From Bacteroidales bacterium (GTDB taxonomy: Bacteria; Bacteroidota; Bacteroidia; Bacteroidales; UBA932), in assembly GCA_024693285.1 (NCBI GenBank), contig JAILLE010000048.1:1-32966 (forward strand): a stretch of DNA of 32,966 nucleotides, given 5' to 3'. Made by a program: the position numbers and the translations under genes. Below are positions 24,564-32,934 of the stretch, piece after piece (positions within the stretch are counted from its first letter, which is position 1; the number at the start of each line of letters is the position of its first letter). Below the pieces are notes generated by a model. It worked only from the letters and a program-made list of their open reading frames with translations. It was not told the DNA's origin and made no database searches.

Positions 24564-24635
24564 GCCACTTTAGCTCAGCGGTAGAGCAGCGCATTCGTAA
24601 CGCGCAGGTCGGGAGTTCAAATCTGCCAAGTGGCT
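24564..24635 (+). tRNA. tRNA-Thr (anticodon CGT)
   Basis: The 72-nt gene folds as a cloverleaf. The acceptor stem GCCACTT/AAGTGGC is perfect, the D stem GCTC/GAGC has G18G19, and the anticodon loop TTCGTAA has CGT at 24596-24598. The T loop is TTCAAAT. No CCA is encoded. Two pairs are broken: A31 with C39 in the anticodon stem (24593, 24601) and G51 with G63 in the T stem (24613, 24625). The CGT isoacceptor reads ACG, which tRNA-Thr(TGT) can usually also read. Its own promoter and a strong terminator surround it, so it is a single-gene unit. Confidence 0.92.
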
Positions 24636-24642
24636 CTGAATC

Positions 24643-24680
24643 AAGCCCACAGCCCGTTCGGGACTGTGGGCTTTTTCTTT
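24643..24680 (+). terminator. Rho-independent terminator after tRNA-Thr
   Basis: AAGCCCACAG (24643-24652) pairs perfectly with CTGTGGGCTT (24664-24673), with a CCCG-TTCG-type loop between. It is followed by a T-rich run, TTTCTTTTTC. This is a textbook intrinsic terminator, 7 nt downstream of the tRNA. Confidence 0.93.
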
Positions 24681-24696
24681 TTCAACAAATTGATTC

Positions 24697-24728
24697 GTTG
24701 TTATTCTATCAAACAATTTTTATCTTTG
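24697..24728 (+). promoter_or_regulatory. Promoter of the DUF6057/cytochrome-like operon
   Basis: GTTG at 24697-24700 and TATCTTTG at 24721-24728 are 20 nt apart, matching the Bacteroidota promoter pattern. The start codon is at 24755. It lies just after the tRNA terminator, so this operon has independent transcription. Confidence 0.65.
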
Positions 24729-24754
24729 TGTATGTCAGGATTGTGTACTGATCA

Positions 24755-26485
24755 ATGAAGAAATTATTAACTTCACTATTCGCTCTAGCCGTATTCCTTT
24801 TCTGGATGTTCGTGTTGCCTTATCACGTTCTTTACCAGGAAGAAATACAGATTTTCCCATATACGTGGCCGCACCTTAAGCAGTGTCTCGCGTTCCCTGG
24901 TGGAGTGGCTTCATATTTGGGCGAATTCTTTGTCCAGTTCTTCCATGTCGCATGGCTTGGAGCGCTTTTGCTGTCTGTTTTGACTGCTTTGGCGCAGGTT
25001 CAGAGCTGGCGTGTGATAAGCTCTGTCAAGGCAAATGCCGATATTGTCTGGTACCCTCTCAGTTTCATTCCGGCAGTTTGTTTTTGGGCATTCCTTTGCG
25101 GTGCCGGTAACCTTGTCAGCGCTCTGGTGGCTTTCTTGCTCATCTGTGAGACCGCGGTGATTGTACGTAAGAGCAAACGCGATAGATTATGGCTTCCTGC
25201 CATTGCCTTGGCGTATTATCTCGCGGGGCCGATGGCGTTCATCCTTGTCGTGGTCGCGTTTGCGGATATCTTTGCCGAAAGCTCCGCGAAAAGGTCCGCG
25301 AAGATGCTGGACATCGCCTTGATTTTCCTTACATGCGTCTTGGTCGCGGGTATATCCGTAATCATCTTCACCCAGTATCCAGTGAAGAGTCTGCTGTGTG
25401 GAGTTGAATACAGCCACATTCCTGGCCAATATACCGCGAGCTTCTGGACAGCTGTCTTTTCCCTTCCCGCGGTGTTGCTTGTTTCATTGTTACCGGTAGG
25501 AAAACCTTTAAGAAATAAAACAAGGATTTCTGTCCTGGTCGCGGTTTCCGTTGTCATTTCTCTTGCCTCATATGCATATGTGAAGAAGCATTGCTCTAAG
25601 GATATGGAACGCATATATGCGTACGATTATCTCGCGGCTGGCAGGCAATGGGACAAGATTCTCGCTATGGCGGAAAAGAAGACCCCAAAGACCCCTTCTG
25701 AGGTTATATGCCTTAATCTGGCCCTGGTTATGAAAGGGGAGAGTGGAGACAGGTTGTTCGAGTTTTTCCAAGCCGGAATCCCTGGCTTGTTCCCTAATTA
25801 CGACACTTACGTATTCCTGAAATTCACCGGATCGGAGGCTTTGTATCAGGCCGGGCTCTTGAATATGGCTTTGCATTATTCGTTTGAGGCTTATCAGACC
25901 TTCCCAGGAGGAAGGGAGAGCGCTCGCCACATTAAGCGAATGGCGGAAGTGAACATGATAAGAGGCGACGAAGACGTCGCGGAAAAGTATCTGAAAGTTC
26001 TCTCCCATACCTTGTTCTATAGAAAATGGGCAAAGAAATACCTTCAGGACCAATCGCTTATATTGGAAGATGCCGAGTATTCACGTCTCGTGGGCTGTCG
26101 TAATAGCGATCCTGATATCTTCGACGACATGTATGACTACCCTAAGCAGGCTATCCTCAGGAGCCAGGTGGCGAAGTCCGGAAAGGCGGATGAGTCGTTC
26201 CATTACCTTATGGCCTATGATTTATTGGCCAAGGATGTGGAGTCTCTGGCAAACGATATCAAGTTGGCAAAATTTGATGGACCAGTTCCGGAGCTATATC
26301 AGGAGGCCCTTCTCGTCCCATGGATCACTGCTGGAGGCAATGCGGATTATGATAGGGACTTTGTGTCGGACAACGTCCTGACAAAGGCCCAGGCTTTCCT
26401 GAAAGATCTCCAGACGGGACGCACAACATCCTACATGAAGGGGCATTACGGCAAGACATTCTGGTTCTATTATGCTAGCAAATAA
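24755..26485 (+). CDS. DUF6057-like polytopic membrane protein with helical C-terminal domain
   Basis: The 576-residue protein has an N-terminal half of about seven or eight hydrophobic helices (roughly residues 5-280). VLPYHVLYQEEIQIFPYTWPHL follows the first helix and QYTASFWTAVFSLP lies in a later one. The C-terminal half (about 290-576) is soluble and helical. Segments such as YAYDYLAAGRQWDKILAMAEK and LNMALHYSFEAYQTFP resemble TPR-like repeats. It matches the layout of DUF6057 proteins of Bacteroidota, which have no assigned function. The soluble half is probably periplasmic. The next gene starts 12 nt downstream, so the two form an operon, which suggests an envelope complex. I cannot offer a tested function. 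Confidence 0.7.
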   Translation: MKKLLTSLFALAVFLFWMFVLPYHVLYQEEIQIFPYTWPHLKQCLAFPGGVASYLGEFFVQFFHVAWLGALLLSVLTALAQVQSWRVISSVKANADIVWYPLSFIPAVCFWAFLCGAGNLVSALVAFLLICETAVIVRKSKRDRLWLPAIALAYYLAGPMAFILVVVAFADIFAESSAKRSAKMLDIALIFLTCVLVAGISVIIFTQYPVKSLLCGVEYSHIPGQYTASFWTAVFSLPAVLLVSLLPVGKPLRNKTRISVLVAVSVVISLASYAYVKKHCSKDMERIYAYDYLAAGRQWDKILAMAEKKTPKTPSEVICLNLALVMKGESGDRLFEFFQAGIPGLFPNYDTYVFLKFTGSEALYQAGLLNMALHYSFEAYQTFPGGRESARHIKRMAEVNMIRGDEDVAEKYLKVLSHTLFYRKWAKKYLQDQSLILEDAEYSRLVGCRNSDPDIFDDMYDYPKQAILRSQVAKSGKADESFHYLMAYDLLAKDVESLANDIKLAKFDGPVPELYQEALLVPWITAGGNADYDRDFVSDNVLTKAQAFLKDLQTGRTTSYMKGHYGKTFWFYYASK

Positions 26486-26497
26486 ACGGACTCGGAC

Positions 26498-27970
26498 ATG
26501 AAGGCATATAGATTCGTCATATTGACAATCGCGTTAGCATTGCTCATCTCGTGCTCAGTTCCGAGCGCTGATAAGACCATTGACAGCTATCCTCCTATCT
26601 GGCCTGACTATGTGGGAGTCACGGTGCCGTCAACCATCGCCCCTTTGAATTTTTCCTTCACGGAAGGATGTGGAGGCGACGGTATAGCGGTGTCGGTGTG
26701 TGATGAAAGCGGTTCAGAACTGATTACTTTATCTGATAAGGAGACTATAAAGTTCCCTATCAGGAAGTGGCATAAGATGCTTAAGACTAACGAAGGGAAA
26801 TCTCTCTCATTTGCTGTTACCATAAAGCTAAGTGGAGTGTGGACCGCTTACAAGCCATTCAGCGTGGACATCAGTGCGGATGCTATTGATTACGGCCTCA
26901 CATACAGGCTGATCAAGGCTGGTTACCAGTCTTTCGGGCATATGGGTATCTATGAGAGGAATCTCTCGAATTTCCGTCAGAAAACCGTTCTGGACAACAA
27001 GATGTTCGATGCCGGATGCCTTAATTGCCATACTTCAAACAGGACGAATCCTTCATCATATAGCCTACACATCAGGGGTGACCATTCCGCGACCTTGCTC
27101 ACTCGTGATGGCCAGACTGAGTGTTTGAATACTATAACTGATGAGACAGGGGGCTTTTTCGTATATCCGTCATGGCATCCCAGCGGGAATTATATAGCAT
27201 ATTCAGTCAATAAGACCCGACTCTCCTTCTATACCCATACCGACAAGAGAATTGAAGTATATGACCAGGCTTCTGACCTTATAGTATATAAGCCAGAGAC
27301 CCATGAGGTGATCTTGAGCGACCTCGTCCGTAGGAAGGATAAGTTCGAGAATTATCCCTCTTTCTCAGCTGATGGAAGTGAGATTTATTTCGTCTCATCT
27401 GAGGCGGGGGATCTTCCGAATGAGATGGAAGGGAACCAGTATAGTCTCTGTAAGATAGCGTTTGATGCCGAAGCCGGCAGATTCGGTGACAAGGTTGACA
27501 CCTTGGTGAACGGCCCTGCTTTAGGTTTGAGTATAAATACCCCTAGGCCATCTTATGACGGACGTTTCGTGATGGTGGCCGCTATGGACTTCGGAACCTT
27601 CCCGATCTGGCATCCTGAGGCCGACCTGTGGCTTTATGACATAAAGACGGGGGATTTCCGCAACATAGAAGAGATAAACAGTGATTGCCCTGACAGCTTC
27701 CATAACTGGAGTTCGAGTTCACGTTGGGTGGTTTTCACTACCAGGCGTGACAACAGCCTCTATACTTTGCTGTACATAGCTCATATGGATGAAAACGGGC
27801 ATTTCGGGCGCCCGTTCCTCCTCCCTCAGAGGAATCCGCGCGAGTATTATGACCAGTTGATGTATTCTTTCAACACACCTGACTTCACATCGGCGCCGGT
27901 TGAATTGAACACACGTTCTGCCAGAAAGATGCTTCTTTCTACCGAACGAACTCCCGTGCGCGTCCGTTGA
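26498..27970 (+). CDS. Lipoprotein with CxxCH heme motif and TolB-like (PD40) propeller
   Basis: The 490-residue protein begins with a lipoprotein signal ending ALLISC (C19). Residues 174-178 are CLNCH, a c-type heme attachment motif, set between an N-terminal beta-rich region and the propeller. The propeller shows repeated WD40/PD40-like blades: FVYPSWHPSGNYIAYSVN, NYPSFSADGSEIYFVSS, TPRPSYDGRFVMVAAMD and FHNWSSSSRWVVFTTRRD. This is the layout of the TolB-like proteins found beside DUF6057 genes in Bacteroidales. If heme is attached, it would be a single-heme periplasmic or surface cytochrome. Several Met and His residues could be the distal ligand, but none is clear. It is the second gene of its operon and is convergent with the next gene, 12 nt away. 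Confidence 0.72.
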   Translation: MKAYRFVILTIALALLISCSVPSADKTIDSYPPIWPDYVGVTVPSTIAPLNFSFTEGCGGDGIAVSVCDESGSELITLSDKETIKFPIRKWHKMLKTNEGKSLSFAVTIKLSGVWTAYKPFSVDISADAIDYGLTYRLIKAGYQSFGHMGIYERNLSNFRQKTVLDNKMFDAGCLNCHTSNRTNPSSYSLHIRGDHSATLLTRDGQTECLNTITDETGGFFVYPSWHPSGNYIAYSVNKTRLSFYTHTDKRIEVYDQASDLIVYKPETHEVILSDLVRRKDKFENYPSFSADGSEIYFVSSEAGDLPNEMEGNQYSLCKIAFDAEAGRFGDKVDTLVNGPALGLSINTPRPSYDGRFVMVAAMDFGTFPIWHPEADLWLYDIKTGDFRNIEEINSDCPDSFHNWSSSSRWVVFTTRRDNSLYTLLYIAHMDENGHFGRPFLLPQRNPREYYDQLMYSFNTPDFTSAPVELNTRSARKMLLSTERTPVRVR

Positions 27971-27982
27971 CTTTCCTCACTT

Positions 27983-28495
27983 TTATTTCCCTTCCGCGAA
28001 TGCTTCAAGGAGGGCTGAGACTACTTTCCCGTTGTCTTTGCTGGGACGGAGCATGCGCCATGCTCCATAAATTCCAATGAGGGCGAAGGCCAGCGCTATC
28101 CAGGCATTGCCGTCAGATATGAACCATCCGAGCATAGCCCAAATAAAGATCAGGGCGATAGCCACATATATTCCCACATTGGTGTTCTTATTGCCTTCCT
28201 TCAAGGATGCGGCGTAGCGGTGGATCTCCTCTCCGTCGGCAGTCTTCCCCACGATTCCGGCATCCTCCAAGACGCAGGAGACATACTTGACCTTGTAGCT
28301 GTTGGATCTGTCCAGCAGAAGGTCGCAGCCCACTGATGCCTCAGGCAAGTTTTTATATTCCAATTCCTTGGATCTCAACACCTTCCCGTATTTGGCCATC
28401 TCGTTCTTGATGCCACCTAGGGCTATGCCGAATGGCTTCTCTGAACAGAAAAGCCGCATTCCGGCGTCCATCATATGAACATTAGAGTCAATCAT
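27983..28495 (-). CDS. Small two-TM membrane protein of unknown function
   Basis: I do not recognise this 170-residue family. Residues 1-105 are polar and mixed, with LRSKELEYKNLPEASVGCDL and a region resembling a small cytoplasmic domain. Two hydrophobic helices follow (about 107-127 and 131-148, IYVAIALIFIWAMLGWFI and AWIALAFALIGIYGAWRML), then a short charged tail. No signal peptide is present. The ATG at 28495 lies 10 nt after the stop of the esterase gene, so it is probably co-transcribed with it. Confidence 0.6.
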   Translation of the reverse strand: MIDSNVHMMDAGMRLFCSEKPFGIALGGIKNEMAKYGKVLRSKELEYKNLPEASVGCDLLLDRSNSYKVKYVSCVLEDAGIVGKTADGEEIHRYAASLKEGNKNTNVGIYVAIALIFIWAMLGWFISDGNAWIALAFALIGIYGAWRMLRPSKDNGKVVSALLEAFAEGK

Positions 28496-28505
28496 CGCTT
28501 AATAT

Positions 28506-29366
28506 TTATAGGTATGTTTTGAAGAATTCCAGGATCGCGTCGCAAGTGTCCATGTCCTTGTCAGACCAACTGTGGTTTCCACCTACTACCTTATAGACCA
28601 GAACATCTGCGGCACCTCCTTGGAAATGATGAAGTATCACTTGGTTACGCCCCTCTTTTTGAGGGAGGTTGGTTACAGTCACATTGACGCATCCGTTGGC
28701 GGCGATAATGTGGCTCAAGGCTGCGGGAACAGCCATATATGCCCCCCAGCCTCCCTCATTATCCGGATCACCCGTCCATTCCGAAGTGTGGTCTTCCGTG
28801 CCATGGACTTCCATAAATGGTACTGGTTTTTTGTACTTGAGCGGCATCATGGCGGTCAGGGTGAGACCGGCGATAGAGGCGATGGCCTTGAAAGCCTCGG
28901 GTTTTTTCTGGGCTGTGAGGTAGCACATCTCGCCACCGTTTGACATGCCCGTAAGGAAAGCCTCGCGGAAGCCATGTTCTTTCTTGAGACTCTTGGCAAG
29001 TTTCGCGATGAAGTCCACATCGTCGGTTTTCATTCCTTTCTGAAAAGGATAACCGACATTCCAACTCTTCTTGCCTCTTGGATCGGGACTTCCGTCAGGA
29101 TAGCAGATAGCGAAACAGTGCTTGTCGGCGGCATCCATCAATTCGACTTTGCCATTCGCTCCGGATCCACCATACCCATGGAGGCAAAGGACCAGCGGTG
29201 CCCCTTCCTTGAGTCCGGCAGGAGTGTATAGGTAGTATTCCCGGATCATACCTTGGTGCTTGAAGGTCCCGTGGTAACACCTGCTTTGAATGACGGTCTG
29301 TCCGTTGGCGGGGAAAAGGGCCATCGAAAAGGAAAGGAGGATCGAGATTATAATTGTTTTTCTCAT
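28506..29366 (-). CDS. Secreted CE1/LpqC-like esterase
   Basis: The 286-residue alpha/beta-hydrolase has a signal peptide (MRKTIIISILLSFSMALFPANG). REYYLYTPAGLKEGAPLVLCLHGYGGSG is split by the oxyanion HGYGG, and the catalytic triad reads S142 in GMSNGGEM, D192 in HGTEDH and H265 in GGNHSW. This is the pattern of feruloyl or acetylxylan esterases and PHB-depolymerase-like (LpqC) proteins. It would remove acyl groups from plant cell wall polysaccharide or a related ester in the periplasm. It starts 14 nt downstream of the metallohydrolase gene and probably shares its promoter. Confidence 0.82.
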   Translation of the reverse strand: MRKTIIISILLSFSMALFPANGQTVIQSRCYHGTFKHQGMIREYYLYTPAGLKEGAPLVLCLHGYGGSGANGKVELMDAADKHCFAICYPDGSPDPRGKKSWNVGYPFQKGMKTDDVDFIAKLAKSLKKEHGFREAFLTGMSNGGEMCYLTAQKKPEAFKAIASIAGLTLTAMMPLKYKKPVPFMEVHGTEDHTSEWTGDPDNEGGWGAYMAVPAALSHIIAANGCVNVTVTNLPQKEGRNQVILHHFQGGAADVLVYKVVGGNHSWSDKDMDTCDAILEFFKTYL

Positions 29367-29380
29367 CTTTGATTGTTCTA

Positions 29381-30337
29381 CTAGGTTGTGAAGGTTACTT
29401 CCAGGCCGTCGTAGGCGGCTTTCAGGGGTTTGGGAAGGGTAGCGTCGAGCTCGGCCTGGGTGCCGTGGAGCGTGCGGGCGAGGTGGGTCAGGTAGACGGG
29501 CTGGCCTTCGGCAGGAGTGTACCGGCCTTTGTCGAGAAGCATGTGGGTTGTCCTCAAGACAGTCCCGACGCTGGAGTGGGTGAATATACGAAAGTCCTCA
29601 TCTCCTTCAGTACCCATGCCCATCGTGGCTTCCATGACAAGACCGGTAATCGGCTTGCCCTTGGCGTGGGGGTCGATGCCGACAATCCTCGCGGCGATGG
29701 CTGGAATGCCTCCCGTGTCGGTCGCATACAGGACTCTCACCGCTTGTTTCTCAATTAGATACATGAGCGTTTGCTCCTTGAGGTCCCCGGTGGCGTGATT
29801 AGCGGGAAGGGCGGTCAAGGTCATTCCGTGGATCGTCACTTTGTCTCCGGGGGAGAGCGGTACGATCTCTGGGACTTTGAGGTCGGACTCTTTTGCTACT
29901 TTGGCGAAGTCTTCCCGTGCCCGATCGATCCATGTCCCTCCGAGAAACACTTTATTCAAACCTAGCCTCAAGGCGGCGGTGGGATTGTAATGATCGCCAT
30001 GGGAGTGGGTGTAGAATATGGCTTCCGGCTTCACACCGGTTGGGATCATGTCCTCGTCGGTAGGGGTGAAGTCTATAAGGATCTTGTTGTCGAGAAGAAC
30101 GCTGGAGAGCCTCCGAAGTTCGCCCCGTTCGTCCCGGCCGTTCCAGTCTGCAGCCCCGGTACCGAGGAACCGCATCCTTAACGGGGATCCATTTTCCTCT
30201 CCATCCTTTAGATGGATGGGAGAGTAACTATTATTCGCGGGAACAGCCGCGGCCGCCGCGCATCCCGGAAACACTCCGGCGAATCCGGTCGCCATTGCGG
30301 CTCCGGCGCCTAAATTCAAGAATTCTCTTCTGTCCAT
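29381..30337 (-). CDS. Tat-exported metallo-beta-lactamase-fold hydrolase
   Basis: The 318-residue protein starts MDRREFLNLGAGAAMATGFA, a twin-arginine signal (RREFLNLG). VFPGC, with C26, follows as a possible lipobox, so it may be lipidated after Tat export. The metal site HSHGDH (in FYTHSHGDHYNP) and later ANHATGDL, YATDTGG and THLART fit the MBL fold of the RNase Z/phosphodiesterase type. The start at 30337 is chosen over a GTG two codons earlier because the RR motif follows directly. The substrate is unknown. Its promoter box lies just 9 nt upstream, so the leader is almost absent. Confidence 0.83.
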   Translation of the reverse strand: MDRREFLNLGAGAAMATGFAGVFPGCAAAAAVPANNSYSPIHLKDGEENGSPLRMRFLGTGAADWNGRDERGELRRLSSVLLDNKILIDFTPTDEDMIPTGVKPEAIFYTHSHGDHYNPTAALRLGLNKVFLGGTWIDRAREDFAKVAKESDLKVPEIVPLSPGDKVTIHGMTLTALPANHATGDLKEQTLMYLIEKQAVRVLYATDTGGIPAIAARIVGIDPHAKGKPITGLVMEATMGMGTEGDEDFRIFTHSSVGTVLRTTHMLLDKGRYTPAEGQPVYLTHLARTLHGTQAELDATLPKPLKAAYDGLEVTFTT

Positions 30338-30346
30338 GGTCACTTA

Positions 30347-30354
30347 CAAATATA
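30347..30354 (-). promoter_or_regulatory. -7 element for the MBL hydrolase/esterase operon
   Basis: On the minus strand this reads TATATTTG, an exact TAnnTTTG match. It starts immediately at the end of the nqrF hairpin (30355-30386) and lies 9 nt from the ATG at 30337. Confidence 0.6.
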
Positions 30355-30386
30355 AGAAAGCGCATGGGAAAAACCATGCGCTTTCT
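30355..30386 (-). terminator. 13-bp hairpin terminator downstream of nqrF
   Basis: AGAAAGCGCATGG (30355-30367) and CCATGCGCTTTCT (30374-30386) pair perfectly with a 6-nt loop. It lies 36 nt beyond the nqrF stop. On the minus strand it is followed by TATATTTG, only weakly U-rich, so termination there may be incomplete. Confidence 0.75.
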
Positions 30387-30421
30387 AAGTAGTGTTCTTA
30401 TTCAAGCAGTTCGAATCCGGA

Positions 30422-31690
30422 CTAGCTGAAGTTATCGTAGAGGATGCTCTCAGGCGGGACGCCGAGGCTGTCAAGCAGGTTGTTGACGGCGCCGACCATC
30501 ATAGGCGGTCCGCACATGAAGTACTTGATGTCCTCGGGTGTCTCGTGATCCTTCAGGTAGGTCTCGTACATCACGTTGTGGACGAAGCCAGGGGTGTACT
30601 TGACACCGGCTGCGTCCGCGGCGGGATCCGGACGGTCGAGAGCGAGGTAGAACTTGAAGTTCGGGAACTCCCTCTCGATCTCGGCGAAGTCCTCAAGATA
30701 GAAGGCCTCGACAAGGGCGCGCGCCCCGTAGAAGAAGCTCACCTTGCGGCCGGTCTTCAAAGTCTTGAAGAGGTGCATGATATGGCTCCTCAGAGGGGCC
30801 ATACCGGCTCCACCACCCACGAATATGTACTCCTGCTCCTCGGGATCGTCCTTCGGGAGAAGGAACTCTCCGAACGGACCGCTGATCCAAACCTTGTCGC
30901 CCGGCTTACGGGTGAACACGTAGGATGAGGCGACTCCCGGAGGAACGGGCAGCATCTTGAACACGCCCCTAGGCTGGCTCCTGTCGAAAGGAGGAGTGGC
31001 GATACGGACGTTGAGCTTGATAACATTCTTCTCTGCCGGATACGAGGCCATGGAGTAAGCCCTGATCGTAGGTACGGTGTTCTTGGCCTTGATGCCGAAG
31101 AAACCGTATTTCTCCCAGTCACCCCTGTACTCGGGTGCGACGTCGATATCAGCGAAGTCGATGTCGTACTCAGGGATGTCGATCTGGATGTACTCGCCGG
31201 ACTTGAAGTCGATATTCTCGCCTTCGGGCAGCTTGACTGTGAACTCTTTGATGAAGGTGGCGACATTGTCGTTGCTGATCACCTCGCACTCAAGTTTCTT
31301 GACACTGAGAGTCGAGTCAGGCACCTGGATCTTGATGTTGTCCTTGATCTTGACCTGGCAGGCCAGACGGTAGCCGTCCTTGATCTGCTTGCGGTTGAAG
31401 AAGCCCTTCTCGGTGGGGAGGATGGTTCCGCCACCCTCAAGAACCTGCACCTTGCACTGGCCGCAATTGGCCTTGCCGCCGCAGGCGGAGGGGAGGAATA
31501 TTCCCTGGTCGGAGAGGGTGTGCATCAGGTCGCCACCAAGGGGGACCTCCATGGTCTTCTTGCCGTCGTTGATGTTGATGGCGACAGAACCTGAGGGGGT
31601 GAGCTTTGCCTTGATGACAAGGAGGAGAGCCACGAGTATGAGCGTGACGACAACTATTGTCGCGATAGCTCCGATTATTGTGTTGAACAT
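30422..31690 (-). CDS. nqrF: Na+-translocating NADH:quinone reductase subunit F
   Basis: NqrF is the NADH-oxidising subunit of the sodium-pumping complex. It takes electrons from NADH through FAD to its 2Fe-2S cluster. The 422-residue protein has an N-terminal membrane helix (about 5-27). The ferredoxin domain has cluster ligands C70, C76, C79 and C111 (CGGKANCGQC and RLACQVK). The FAD site contains IRAYSMASYP, and the NADH domain has FVGGGAGMAPLRSH and YFMCGPPMMVGAV. It follows nqrE by 15 nt behind a perfect Shine-Dalgarno (AAAGGAGG). It is the last gene of the nqr operon before the hairpin. Confidence 0.97.
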   Translation of the reverse strand: MFNTIIGAIATIVVVTLILVALLLVIKAKLTPSGSVAININDGKKTMEVPLGGDLMHTLSDQGIFLPSACGGKANCGQCKVQVLEGGGTILPTEKGFFNRKQIKDGYRLACQVKIKDNIKIQVPDSTLSVKKLECEVISNDNVATFIKEFTVKLPEGENIDFKSGEYIQIDIPEYDIDFADIDVAPEYRGDWEKYGFFGIKAKNTVPTIRAYSMASYPAEKNVIKLNVRIATPPFDRSQPRGVFKMLPVPPGVASSYVFTRKPGDKVWISGPFGEFLLPKDDPEEQEYIFVGGGAGMAPLRSHIMHLFKTLKTGRKVSFFYGARALVEAFYLEDFAEIEREFPNFKFYLALDRPDPAADAAGVKYTPGFVHNVMYETYLKDHETPEDIKYFMCGPPMMVGAVNNLLDSLGVPPESILYDNFS

Positions 31691-31697
31691 AGCTGAA

Positions 31698-31705
31698 CCT
31701 CCTTT
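31698..31705 (-). promoter_or_regulatory. Perfect Shine-Dalgarno before nqrF
   Basis: The minus strand reads AAAGGAGG directly after the nqrE TAA, with a 7-nt spacer to the nqrF ATG. A similar AGGAGG precedes nqrD (32940-32945). Most genes in this window lack such a site. Confidence 0.7.
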
Positions 31706-32302
31706 TTAAAGTGATATACCCATGAATGTCATCATCGCGATAGCCATGAGGCCAACGGTGATGAAGGTGATTCCAAGACCCTTGAGAGGGGCGGGAACCT
31801 TGCTGTAGGCCATCTTCTCACGGATAGCCGCGAGGGAGACTATAGCGAGGAACCAGCCGATTCCGGAGCCGAGAGCGTAGACGGCCGACTCACCGACGTT
31901 CGCGAAATCTTTCTGCTGCATGAACAGCGAGCCTCCGAGGATCGCGCAGTTGACAGCGATCAGCGGGAGGAATATTCCGAGAGCGGAGTAGAGAGACGGG
32001 CTGAACTTCTCGACGACCATCTCGACAATTTGCACGATGGCGGCGATGACGGCGATGAAGATGATGAAGCTGAGGAAGCTCAGGTCAACACCTTTGATCA
32101 GGGCGTCAGGCGCGAGGACATATTTGTTGAGAAGGTAGTTGATAGGAAGAGTCACGAGAAGGACGAAGATGACAGCGACACCAAGGCCAGCGGCAGTCTT
32201 CACATTCTTCGATACAGCCAGGTATGAGCACATACCCAGGAAGTATGCGAAGATCATGTTGTCAACGAAGATTGACTTTACGAATAAACTGATGAATTCC
32301 AT
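31706..32302 (-). CDS. nqrE: Na+-translocating NADH:quinone reductase subunit E
   Basis: The 198-residue integral membrane protein has six transmembrane helices. It shares an inverted fold with NqrD. Conserved cysteines C25 ([10 protein letters not shown]) and C118 (AVNCAILGG) supply half of the intramembrane iron-sulfur centre between NqrD and NqrE. It is a core element of the sodium pump, working with NqrA-F. Its start is 15 nt after the nqrD stop. No strong Shine-Dalgarno is present, only AAGG two bases from the ATG. Confidence 0.97.
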   Translation of the reverse strand: MEFISLFVKSIFVDNMIFAYFLGMCSYLAVSKNVKTAAGLGVAVIFVLLVTLPINYLLNKYVLAPDALIKGVDLSFLSFIIFIAVIAAIVQIVEMVVEKFSPSLYSALGIFLPLIAVNCAILGGSLFMQQKDFANVGESAVYALGSGIGWFLAIVSLAAIREKMAYSKVPAPLKGLGITFITVGLMAIAMMTFMGISL

Positions 32303-32317
32303 AACCTTGATGTTTAA

Positions 32318-32932
32318 CTATTTCTCCTGCAAGTCTTTCTGGATGCTCCTCTGAACCCACACGATGCATCCCAGAAGGATGAGCGCGAAAGGAGGAAGGA
32401 TCACCAGGTTGTTAGGTACATAACCGAGCCAGTTCAGCACGTCGACTCCGAAGAGAGTGCCGCTTCCGAGAAGCTCGCGGAAGAAGGCGACAATCAGGAG
32501 GATCATGCCGTAGCCGGCGCCGTTGGCGACTCCGTCGAGGAATGACGGCCAGGGCTTGTTGCCGAGGGCGAAAGCCTCGATACGTCCCATCACGATACAA
32601 TTCGTGATGATGAGTCCGATGTAGACAGACAGCTGTTTGTCAATGGCGTAGGTGGCCTCGAAGGACTTCAATACCTGGTCCACGAGGATAACCATCATCG
32701 CGACGACCACCAACTGGACGATGATACGCACACGGCTGGGGATCGTGTTCCTAAGCAGTGAGAGAATCAAGCTGGAGATGCCGCAAACAACGATGACCGA
32801 AAGGGCCATGACAAGAGCTCCTTTCAGGGTGACAGTGACTGCCAGCGAGGAGCAGATACCGAGGACAAGGACGGTGATAGGGTTGCCCTTGAAAATCGGA
32901 TTCAGAATTGTTTCTTTCAATTTAGCGTCCAT
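32318..32932 (-). CDS. nqrD: Na+-translocating NADH:quinone reductase subunit D
   Basis: The 204-residue membrane protein has six helices and opens with the family pattern KETILNPIFKGNPITVLVLGICSSLAV. C27 and C112 (ITNCIVMGR) are the partner cysteines to those of NqrE in the intramembrane iron centre. GRIEAFALGNKPWPSFLDG follows as a typical NqrD/RnfE segment. A NqrD rather than RnfE assignment is supported by its place between nqrC and nqrE-nqrF. An AGGAGG Shine-Dalgarno lies 7 nt upstream, inside the nqrC tail. Confidence 0.97.
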   Translation of the reverse strand: MDAKLKETILNPIFKGNPITVLVLGICSSLAVTVTLKGALVMALSVIVVCGISSLILSLLRNTIPSRVRIIVQLVVVAMMVILVDQVLKSFEATYAIDKQLSVYIGLIITNCIVMGRIEAFALGNKPWPSFLDGVANGAGYGMILLIVAFFRELLGSGTLFGVDVLNWLGYVPNNLVILPPFALILLGCIVWVQRSIQKDLQEK

Positions 32933-32934
32933 GA

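Noticed and set aside
24458..24751. 97-residue open frame across the tRNA-Thr gene
   Set aside because: It covers a tRNA, its promoter and its terminator, so it is not a protein gene.
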